Source: Loktanella sp. DSM 29012 (lineage in GTDB: Bacteria > Pseudomonadota > Alphaproteobacteria > Rhodobacterales > Rhodobacteraceae). From it: 64,000 bases of DNA. The position numbers were made by a program, and so were the translations under genes. Of the stretch, positions 55,530 to 62,834 are shown one piece after another; within the stretch, counting starts at the first letter, position 1, and every line of letters starts with the position of its first letter. The stretch is taken from the NCBI RefSeq assembly GCF_900110705.1, contig NZ_FOEJ01000007.1:62001-126000 (forward strand), written 5' to 3'. The notes under the pieces are model-generated. The model was not told where the DNA came from and did not search any database. It was given only the letters and a program-made list of their open reading frames with translations.

Positions 55530-56577
55530 TAACACACTGAAAATCGCAGTCTCAGCGCTTGCACTGACAGTTGGTGCAACCGCTGCCATGGCGCAAGACG
55601 TGCCAAGCTGGTGCGGCCCGAACGAGGCGTCGTTGGCGCTGCTCGACGGCTTCGGCGGCAACAGCTGGCGGCTGGTCACGACAGCATCGGGCGCTGAAGA
55701 AGTCGCCAAATGCCCCAGCATCACGCAATTCGAATATGCGGACGGCCAGGGGGATACGCAAAAGGCGATCTCCGACATCAATTCAATGGTCGCACGTGGT
55801 ATCAATGCGTTGGTGGTCTTCGGCGATGCCGGCCCGGCGGTCCTGCCTGCCTTGACCAACGCCTATCGCGCGGGTGCCATCGTGGTGCCCTACCGCGTCA
55901 ACGTGGGCGGCGAAGCCGGCACCAACTATACCAAGTTCATCGGCTCGTCCTTCAAGGATGACGGCGTGAACTGGGGCAACTGGATCAAGGAACAGCTGCC
56001 GGACGGCGGCAACCTGTTGTTCCTGTCGGGCCCCGCAGGCAACAGCCAGGGCGTCGATGAACTGGCCGGTATGAAGGAGGTTCTGGACGACAGCTATGTC
56101 TTCATCAACCCCGAACCCTTTGCCGTCACCAATTGGGACCCGTCGCTGACACAGCAGGTCCTGTCGGCTGAAATCGCAAAGAACGACCAGATCGACATGA
56201 TCGTGTCCGACTTTGGTCCATCACTGGTCGGCGCGCTGCCCGTATTTGCGGAATTCGGCCGGTCCATCCCTGCCATTGCGACGTCTGACGGCAACTCTCT
56301 GTCGTGCTTCTGGGCAGAAAATCAGGAATCCAACCCGGATTTCAAACTGTTCACGGTCGCGACCGGCAACGACAACGTAAGGCTTGCGGTGCAGTGGGCC
56401 GTGGCCGAAGCGACGGGCGGCACACCGCCGACTGATGAAATCTTCAAGGCACCTGTTTTTGAAGACTCCGTCAGCGGCACGCCAAACCCTGTCGACTGCC
56501 GCCCGGAACTGCCTGGTTCGATCTACCTGTCTGCGGAAATGACGGGCGAAGATCAGGCGAAAGCCGTCGGGCAGTAA
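55522..56577 (+). CDS. ABC transporter sugar/polyol-binding protein (type I PBP)
   Basis: 351 residues from an ATG with GGAGGA upstream. A signal peptide ends after Ala-Met-Ala-Gln (about residue 25). The fold is that of the ribose/galactose group: Phe-Glu-Tyr-Ala-Asp-Gly-Gln-Gly-Asp, then Gly-Asp-Ala-Gly-Pro, and Asp-Phe-Gly-Pro-Ser-Leu later. Three or more Cys in the mature chain could form a disulfide. It captures the transported compound in the periplasm. A terminator-like hairpin follows, favouring high expression of this gene. Confidence 0.86.
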   Translation: MLDNTLKIAVSALALTVGATAAMAQDVPSWCGPNEASLALLDGFGGNSWRLVTTASGAEEVAKCPSITQFEYADGQGDTQKAISDINSMVARGINALVVFGDAGPAVLPALTNAYRAGAIVVPYRVNVGGEAGTNYTKFIGSSFKDDGVNWGNWIKEQLPDGGNLLFLSGPAGNSQGVDELAGMKEVLDDSYVFINPEPFAVTNWDPSLTQQVLSAEIAKNDQIDMIVSDFGPSLVGALPVFAEFGRSIPAIATSDGNSLSCFWAENQESNPDFKLFTVATGNDNVRLAVQWAVAEATGGTPPTDEIFKAPVFEDSVSGTPNPVDCRPELPGSIYLSAEMTGEDQAKAVGQ

Positions 56578-56585
56578 GAGATACC

Positions 56586-56617
56586 GGTCCGGGCGCAATC
56601 CGCGCCCGGATCTTTTT
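56586..56617 (+). terminator. terminator-like hairpin after the binding-protein gene
   Basis: Stem TCCGGGCGC / GCGCCCGGA (9 bp, extendable by wobble) with a 5-base loop, then TC and five T, starting about 10 bp after the stop codon. As the operon continues at 56646 it probably acts as a partial terminator that gives more binding protein than ATPase-permease. Confidence 0.7.
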
Positions 56618-56645
56618 CAAAACTGACGCCATCGCAGGACAGTTT

Positions 56646-59171
56646 ATGACAGTGATCGACACAATCACCGCATCTGAAACAGGCCATAATCCTGTTACGG
56701 CCCCGGCGCTGCGACTGACCGGCGTGACCAAGTATTTCGCCAGCGTGGCGGCGCTTGTCGACGTTTCTGTTGATATCTATCCCGGAGAGGTCCACGCGAT
56801 CCTTGGAGAAAACGGCGCTGGCAAGTCGACGTTGATGAATATCATTTCCGGCGTGCTTCAACCGTCCGAGGGTAAGCTGGAAGTCGCGGGCGATCCCGTA
56901 TCACCGATGACTCCGTCCCGTTCGACCGAGCTGGGTATTTCCATTGCCTATCAACATCCGGCCGTCTTGAACGACCTGACTGTGCTCGAAAACCTCCGCG
57001 TTGCCTTGCCAGACGAGGTCTTTGCGGGCGGTGATAGCCTTAAGATTGCGCGCGATATGCTGGATGCCGTGGGGCTGCATGTGCCGTTGAATGCGCGTGC
57101 CGCCGATCTGCCGGTGCCGCAGCGCCATCTACTGGAGATCGCAAAGGCGCTGGCGGTGCAGCCGCGTATCCTGATCATGGACGAACCAACGGCAGCACTG
57201 GACCAAGATGCGACCGACATGCTGTTTGCCCGCATTCGCGCACTGGCGGCGCAAGGCACCGCCGTCATCTACATCACGCACCGCATGGCGGAACTGCGCC
57301 AAATCGCAGACCGTGTCACGGTTCTGCGTGACGGTCGGATGCGCGGTACATCGCTGGCCAACGACGTGACCGATCAGGCGCTGCTTGACATGATCGTCGG
57401 GCGGTCGCTTGTGTCGGCGTTCCCGCCCAAAGCGGTGGGCGCTGCCGCGACAATCAATTTCGCGGTGAGGGGGCTGACAGGAAAGAACTTCAGCGATGTC
57501 AGCTTTGACGTCGGACGTGGCCGGATCATCGGGATAGCGGGTGTCGACGGAAACGGACAGGCCGAACTGATGCGCGCCCTAGCGGGCCTGTTGCCTTATA
57601 CTGGGCAGGTGCTGCTGAACGGTGATGCATTGAAAGCCGACACGCTGTCCCGCACTGCCGCCTATATGCCCGCCGACCGACATGAAGAAGGGCTGGCGGC
57701 GGACCTGACCGTGCGCGAAAACGCGACCTTCACGGCACTTGACCGGTTTGCCAGCGGCGGTGTGATGAACCGAAGCCGCGAACTGGCGGACGTCCGCGAC
57801 ATTTTTGGACAGCTTGCCGTCAAGACGCCGGGGCTGGACGCAAAGGTCCTGTCGCTGTCGGGCGGCAACCAGCAAAAGATCGTCATGTCGCGCGCGCTGC
57901 TGTCGCGTCCTGGCTATATCATTGCCGACCAGCCGACGCAGGGCGTCGATGTTGGTGCAAGGTTCGAGATTTACCGCATCCTGCGCGAAGTGTCCGACGC
58001 AGGCACGCCCGTCATCGTCAATTCGTCTGATGCCGCTGAACTTGAAGGGTTGTGCGACACCGTCGTCGTGATGTCGCGTGGCCGCGTGGCACAGGTGTTG
58101 GAAGGCGACGCGATCACCGAAGAACGGATCGTTGGTGCTGCCGTGCAGGCTGAAACCCATGCACCGAACATGGGGGAACCGACGGTCCAAGTGCAAAAGT
58201 CACGTGGCGGCTGGCGGCATCTGGTGCAAAGCGACAACGCGACAGCGATCCCGCTGGCGGCGGTGATCGTGCTACTTGGACTTTACGTCTTTGGTCAGAA
58301 TGCAAACTATCTGTCGGCCTTCAACATCTCGAACATTTTGCTGCTGGCGACTGCCCTTGGCTTTATTGCGATGGGTCAGACCATTGCCTTGCTGATGGGC
58401 GGCATCGATCTGTCGGTCGGGCCTTTGGCAGGGTTCCTTGTGGTTGTGGGATCATTCTTCATCAATGATGGGCAGGGGGCGTCGACAATCGCGCTGGGCT
58501 TTGTGCTGATGTTTGCCTGCGCGGCTGTCGTCGGCGCGGTGAACGGCAGCCTGATGCGCTATGCCAATTTCACCCCGATCGCCGCGACCTTGGCGATGTA
58601 TATCGGGTTGCAGGGTCTCAGCTTCGTGCTGCGTGATGGCCCCGGTGGCTACATCAATTTCACGGTGATGGACTGGCTGACATGGAAGCTGGGGCCGATC
58701 CCGGTTGCGTTCATCGTACTCATTGTATTCGGCATCACGGCAGAAATACTGTTGCGCCGGTCCCGTGGCGGCTGGCAACTGCGGGCCGTGGGATCGGACG
58801 AAGGCGCCGCGCGGCGGCTTGGCGTGCGGGTCAATCGCGTATTCATTCTTGGCTATGTTGCCGTATCGCTGCTAACGGCCTGCGGCGCGGTCATGCTGAT
58901 GGCCCAGATCGGCGTTGGCGATCCTTCGCAGGGCATCACCTACACCCTGTCGAGCATCACGGCAGTCGTTCTGGGCGGCACCAGCCTGCGCGGCGGGCGT
59001 GGCACGTTTATCGGCACGATCCTCGGTGCGGTTCTGTTGACCGAAGTGCTGAACGCCGTGTCTTTCCTCGGGCTGTCGCAAGCCTATCAATACTTCTTTC
59101 AGGGCGCGCTGATTGTCGTGGCCGCACTGATCTACGCCACCGCACGTAGCCGGGCAGAGGCACCGACATGA
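56646..59171 (+). CDS. fused ribose-type ABC ATPase and permease (RbsA-RbsC fusion)
   Basis: 841 residues. Residues about 15-255 are ATPase 1 (Gly-Glu-Asn-Gly-Ala-Gly-Lys-Ser; signature degenerate, Leu-Pro-Val-Pro-Gln). Residues about 270-500 are ATPase 2 (Walker A degenerate, Gly-Val-Asp-Gly-Asn-Gly-Gln; signature intact, Leu-Ser-Gly-Gly-Asn-Gln). This asymmetry is usual for RbsA. After a linker (about 500-535), residues 540-830 are an RbsC-type permease with Gly-Gly-Ile-Asp-Leu-Ser-Val-Gly. Rbs-type ATPases and permeases are normally separate chains. It overlaps the next gene by 4 bp. Confidence 0.87.
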   Translation: MTVIDTITASETGHNPVTAPALRLTGVTKYFASVAALVDVSVDIYPGEVHAILGENGAGKSTLMNIISGVLQPSEGKLEVAGDPVSPMTPSRSTELGISIAYQHPAVLNDLTVLENLRVALPDEVFAGGDSLKIARDMLDAVGLHVPLNARAADLPVPQRHLLEIAKALAVQPRILIMDEPTAALDQDATDMLFARIRALAAQGTAVIYITHRMAELRQIADRVTVLRDGRMRGTSLANDVTDQALLDMIVGRSLVSAFPPKAVGAAATINFAVRGLTGKNFSDVSFDVGRGRIIGIAGVDGNGQAELMRALAGLLPYTGQVLLNGDALKADTLSRTAAYMPADRHEEGLAADLTVRENATFTALDRFASGGVMNRSRELADVRDIFGQLAVKTPGLDAKVLSLSGGNQQKIVMSRALLSRPGYIIADQPTQGVDVGARFEIYRILREVSDAGTPVIVNSSDAAELEGLCDTVVVMSRGRVAQVLEGDAITEERIVGAAVQAETHAPNMGEPTVQVQKSRGGWRHLVQSDNATAIPLAAVIVLLGLYVFGQNANYLSAFNISNILLLATALGFIAMGQTIALLMGGIDLSVGPLAGFLVVVGSFFINDGQGASTIALGFVLMFACAAVVGAVNGSLMRYANFTPIAATLAMYIGLQGLSFVLRDGPGGYINFTVMDWLTWKLGPIPVAFIVLIVFGITAEILLRRSRGGWQLRAVGSDEGAARRLGVRVNRVFILGYVAVSLLTACGAVMLMAQIGVGDPSQGITYTLSSITAVVLGGTSLRGGRGTFIGTILGAVLLTEVLNAVSFLGLSQAYQYFFQGALIVVAALIYATARSRAEAPT

Positions 59172-60229
59172 TGCGTGAATTCATCTATCAGGCCGCACCA
59201 TCGCGCGTGATTTTCGGTGCCGGCACATTGTCGCAGGTCAGCGCAGAGGTGGCGCGTCTTGGCTGCAAACGCGCCTTCCTGCTGTCGACCGCGTTCCAGG
59301 CGAAAGACCTGACCGCGCTGGCGGAACAGCTTGGGCCACTGGCCGCAGGGCAATTCAATGACGCCGCGATGCACACCCCGGTCGCAGTGACGGAAAAGGC
59401 GCTGGCGGCCTATGATGCCTGCGGTGCCGATTGCATCGTGGCGCTGGGCGGCGGTTCCACCATCGGGCTGGGCAAGGCCATCGCCTGGCGCAACGACGCG
59501 CCGCAGATCGTCGTCGCCACGACCTATGCCGGGTCAGAGGTGACGGATATTCTGGGCCAAACGAAGGATGGCGAAAAATCTACCGTCCGCGATCCGAAGA
59601 TCAGGCCAGAGGTGGTAATCTACGACCCCGCCCTGACAACGGGACTGCCTGTCGCGATGAGTGTGGCAAGCGGCTTGAATGCCATGGCTCATGCTGTCGA
59701 AGGGCTCTATGCACCAGACGGCAATCCTGTCACATCCTTGCTGGCTGTCGAAGGCATCCGCGCCCTGCGCGACGCGCTGCCCGCAATCGTGACTGACCCG
59801 ACCGATATAAACGCCCGCAGTGCCGCACTTTATGGCTCGTGGCTATGCGGTGTGGTTCTGGGATCGGTGGCCATGTCGCTGCACCACAAGCTGTGTCATA
59901 CGCTGGGCGGCACTTGCGATCTGCCGCACGCCGAAACCCACGCGATCCTGCTGCCCCACACGGCTGCCTACAACGCCCCTGCCGCGCGCGATGCGCTTGC
60001 CCCTGCTGCCGCGCTTTTCGGCGGAGACCTGGGCGGGGGTCTTCATGATCTTGCCCGCGCGCTGGGCGCGCCGCTGGCGTTGAAGGACCTCGGTCTTGCC
60101 CGTGATGACATTGCGAAGGTGGCCGGACTGGCAGTGAAGAACCCCTACGCGAATCCGCGCGACGTGACGCGCGATGGCATCGAGGCACTGCTGACGCGGG
60201 CCTACGAAGGCGCCCGTCCTGAGAGCTGA
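59168..60229 (+). CDS. maleylacetate reductase
   Basis: 353 residues of the iron-containing alcohol dehydrogenase superfamily, in the short form typical of maleylacetate reductase. Landmarks are Gly-Gly-Gly-Ser-Thr (NAD loop, near residue 96), Thr-Tyr-Ala-Gly-Ser-Glu, Ala-Met-Ala-His-Ala-Val-Glu and His-His-Lys-Leu-Cys-His-Thr-Leu-Gly-Gly with the metal-site His residues. It reduces maleylacetate to 3-oxoadipate with NAD(P)H. The ring-cleavage enzyme that makes maleylacetate is encoded 17 bp downstream. Confidence 0.9.
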   Translation: MMREFIYQAAPSRVIFGAGTLSQVSAEVARLGCKRAFLLSTAFQAKDLTALAEQLGPLAAGQFNDAAMHTPVAVTEKALAAYDACGADCIVALGGGSTIGLGKAIAWRNDAPQIVVATTYAGSEVTDILGQTKDGEKSTVRDPKIRPEVVIYDPALTTGLPVAMSVASGLNAMAHAVEGLYAPDGNPVTSLLAVEGIRALRDALPAIVTDPTDINARSAALYGSWLCGVVLGSVAMSLHHKLCHTLGGTCDLPHAETHAILLPHTAAYNAPAARDALAPAAALFGGDLGGGLHDLARALGAPLALKDLGLARDDIAKVAGLAVKNPYANPRDVTRDGIEALLTRAYEGARPES

Positions 60230-60246
60230 CCCAAGAAAGGCCACCC

Positions 60247-61107
60247 ATGTCTGACTCTGCAATCGCCTATTTTACCGAAGACGACTCTGTCGCCGCCGTG
60301 ACAGGGCGGGTGGGCAGCGACACCGATCCGCGACTGGCCAAGGTCATGAACGCGCTGGTCTCGCACCTGCACGCCTTCATCAAGGAAGTGGAGCTGACAC
60401 AGGCGGAATGGGCGCAGGCGATAGCGTTCCTGACCAAGACCGGCCAGATGTGCGACGGTAACCGGCAGGAATTCATCCTGCTCTCTGACGTGCTGGGTGT
60501 GTCGATGCTGGTTGACGCGATCAACAACCGTCGCCCTGATGGGGCGACCGAAAACACCGTGCTGGGGCCTTTCCATGTGGACGGCGTGCCCGAAATGCCG
60601 ATGGGGACGAATATCAGCAAGGATGGCGTGGGAGAAAGCTGCCTTTTCGAAGGTCGCGTGACCGACCTGCATGGCGCACCCCTCGCGGGCGCACGGATCG
60701 ACGTCTGGTCCGACAATGCCGACGGGTTCTACGACGTACAGCAACCCGATGTTCAGCCGCAGCCCAACAATCGCGGGATTTTCGTGACCGGCGAGGACGG
60801 GCGCTACTGGTTTGCGGGTATAAAGCCGGTATCTTATCCGATCCCCGATGACGGCCCTGTCGGACAGATGCTGGAGCATCTCGGGCGGCATCCGTACAGG
60901 CCCGCGCATATGCACTTCATCGTGAGCGCGCCAGGACATGAAACAGTCATTACACATACTTTCGTAAGGGGTGACGATTATCTGCGCTCTGACGCCGTCT
61001 TTGGCGTCAAAAAGACCCTGATCGCCGACTACGAAGCGACGCCGGACGCGGCGACGGCCTGGCGTTCGACCTTCGATTTCAAAATGGTGCCGGAGGCCGC
61101 GACATGA
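60247..61107 (+). CDS. intradiol dioxygenase, hydroxyquinol 1,2-dioxygenase type
   Basis: 286 residues. The N-terminal helical dimerisation domain contains the stretch around Leu-Leu-Ser-Asp-Val-Leu-Gly-Val-Ser-Met-Leu-Val-Asp, typical of hydroxyquinol enzymes. The iron ligands are Tyr162, Tyr197, His221 and His223. It opens hydroxyquinol (1,2,4-benzenetriol) between C1 and C2 to maleylacetate. Chlorocatechol or catechol dioxygenases share the fold; adjacency to maleylacetate reductase favours hydroxyquinol. It overlaps the next gene by 4 bp. Confidence 0.88.
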   Translation: MSDSAIAYFTEDDSVAAVTGRVGSDTDPRLAKVMNALVSHLHAFIKEVELTQAEWAQAIAFLTKTGQMCDGNRQEFILLSDVLGVSMLVDAINNRRPDGATENTVLGPFHVDGVPEMPMGTNISKDGVGESCLFEGRVTDLHGAPLAGARIDVWSDNADGFYDVQQPDVQPQPNNRGIFVTGEDGRYWFAGIKPVSYPIPDDGPVGQMLEHLGRHPYRPAHMHFIVSAPGHETVITHTFVRGDDYLRSDAVFGVKKTLIADYEATPDAATAWRSTFDFKMVPEAAT

Positions 61108-62138
61108 AACTCAACCCGCGCATCGCGTTTCTTGGCACCGGGGCGCAGGGGGCATCCATCGCCGCCGATTTCACCCGCGCGGGCCTTGATGTCACATTCA
61201 TCGACCAGTGGCCCGCCCATGTGGAGGCGATGCGCGAAAATGGGCTGACTGTCCACATGCCGACACGCACGATCCACACACCGGTAAAGGCACTGCACCT
61301 GTGCGAGGTCGCAGAGGTGAAGGAACCGTTTGACCTCGTGTTTCTTGTAGTGAAAGCCTACGATACGCGCTGGGCGACAGAGCTGATCAAGCCGGTGCTG
61401 GCATCCGATGGCTTTATCATCGGCCTTCAGAACGGCATGACCCATGAACAGATTGCGTCTATCGTTGGCCGCGATCGGACGATCGGCGCGGTGATCCAAA
61501 TCGCATCAAACATGTGGACCCCCGGCGTGACAACCCGGCAAAACGACCATGATGAAAGCTGGTTCGCTTTGGGCGCGCTGGATCCGGCAAAGCAAGCCGA
61601 GGTCGAGGACGTGGCCACGTTGCTGCGCCATGCTGGCCGGGTCGAGGTGACGGATGATATTCATTCGGCCAAGTGGATGAAACTGGTGGTCAATGCTGCC
61701 GAGCTGATCCCTTCAGCAATTATCGATACCGCCTTGAACGACGCGGCGTGCAAACCCGGTATGCTCGATTTCATGCGTAAGGCAGGCTATGAGGCGATGG
61801 AGGCGGCGCTGGCGGACGGTGCGAGGATCATGCCGATCATCGGCATGCCCCCGGTCATGAGCAATCACCCGGAACGTTTCGTTGACGAAATTTTCGAAGA
61901 GGTTCTGAAAACCTTTTCACGCGAGGATACCCTTACAACCTCACTTCAGGACTGGCGCAAAGGGCGGCGGGCTGAAATCGAGGATGTAAATGGATGGGTC
62001 GTCAATACGCTGGCCGCCCATGACAAAGCTGCACCAATCAACGATCATGTTGTGCGTATGGCACTTCAGATTGAAGCCGGCACGCGCGATTTCACGGACC
62101 GGAACATCGACGCGCTGCTGCAGATCGGCAAATCATAG
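61104..62138 (+). CDS. ketopantoate-reductase-family oxidoreductase
   Basis: 344 residues. The N-terminal Gly-Thr-Gly-Ala-Gln-Gly binds NAD(P), Val-Lys-Ala-Tyr-Asp lies near residue 88, Gln-Asn-Gly with the next helix near 110, and Ala-Lys-Trp-Met-Lys-Leu-Val-Val-Asn (catalytic Lys and Asn) near 190. It is longer than PanE (about 300). In a catabolic operon it more likely reduces or oxidises another hydroxy/oxo acid than ketopantoate. It is the last gene of the rightward arm. Confidence 0.8.
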   Translation: MKLNPRIAFLGTGAQGASIAADFTRAGLDVTFIDQWPAHVEAMRENGLTVHMPTRTIHTPVKALHLCEVAEVKEPFDLVFLVVKAYDTRWATELIKPVLASDGFIIGLQNGMTHEQIASIVGRDRTIGAVIQIASNMWTPGVTTRQNDHDESWFALGALDPAKQAEVEDVATLLRHAGRVEVTDDIHSAKWMKLVVNAAELIPSAIIDTALNDAACKPGMLDFMRKAGYEAMEAALADGARIMPIIGMPPVMSNHPERFVDEIFEEVLKTFSREDTLTTSLQDWRKGRRAEIEDVNGWVVNTLAAHDKAAPINDHVVRMALQIEAGTRDFTDRNIDALLQIGKS

Positions 62139-62463
62139 ACTCGGGTTTGTCACAGATAGGATAATCGATCGGGCTCAAACTCTCTACCTGTCTTGCTTCG
62201 CCGGTCGGATCAGGAACACCATCACGGGCACAGCAACCTTCACATCAGGGGTTTTGCGGCTGGAAAACGGTCCGGCTACTGCGGACAGAGGTGGTCGCAG
62301 AAATTCGGACCAGTAGTTACGGTGGATCGCATGATGAAAGTGACGATCCAAAATGAAGAAACGCAAGAACCATTCGCCAGAGTTTGAGGCCACTGCGTGC
62401 GGTCAGTTGCAAACATAACCTAAGCGCAGTCGTTCGATCCGTCGTCCCCAAGGACAGCATCAC

Positions 62464-62725
62464 GGGCATATGACATGTGGATAACCCCGGGACACGCCGC
62501 CGGAACTAGAATCGCCCTCGGCGAGTGCAGAGGTAGGGAATGGTGAGCATGACGACCGCTTGCCAGTTCGGTCATCGCTTGGGATGGCGTCTTGGTCTAA
62601 CCGCGGGGCTTGTGCGACCTCGCGTGTAAACGCCTGTTTAAACTGCAACTCGGCCCTACCCAGCCAGAAAGGTCAAGCATCTGAAAGAACGGTGATTTCC
62701 GGAAGCGCTGGCTGGGGTGGTAGGA
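62464..62725. repeat. right copy of the ~260-bp imperfect direct repeat
   Basis: Partner of 46770-47025 in the same orientation. The pair brackets the whole catabolic cluster. This copy ends about 110 bp before the integrase start and includes the tRNA-end-like segment 62709-62725. The rest of the 62139-62834 interval shows no gene I can support. Confidence 0.6.
62709..62725 (-). other. possible attachment-site core resembling a tRNA 3' end
   Basis: Read on the minus strand the 17 bases are TCCTACCACCCCAGCCA. This has the look of the last part of a tRNA: T-stem strand, acceptor strand, discriminator and CCA, similar to tRNA-Gln from memory. No full tRNA follows. Position about 110 bp upstream of an integrase gene fits an att core. 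The matching part of the left repeat is diverged. Confidence 0.35.
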
Positions 62726-62834
62726 CAAGATTTCAATCGGTGCTAAGTCCCTTTAACCCTTATATTATTGACCATAACTGCCCTTAACTGCTACACAGCA
62801 GTGCACCACGAGGGTGGTCTTAAGAGTATTTTTT

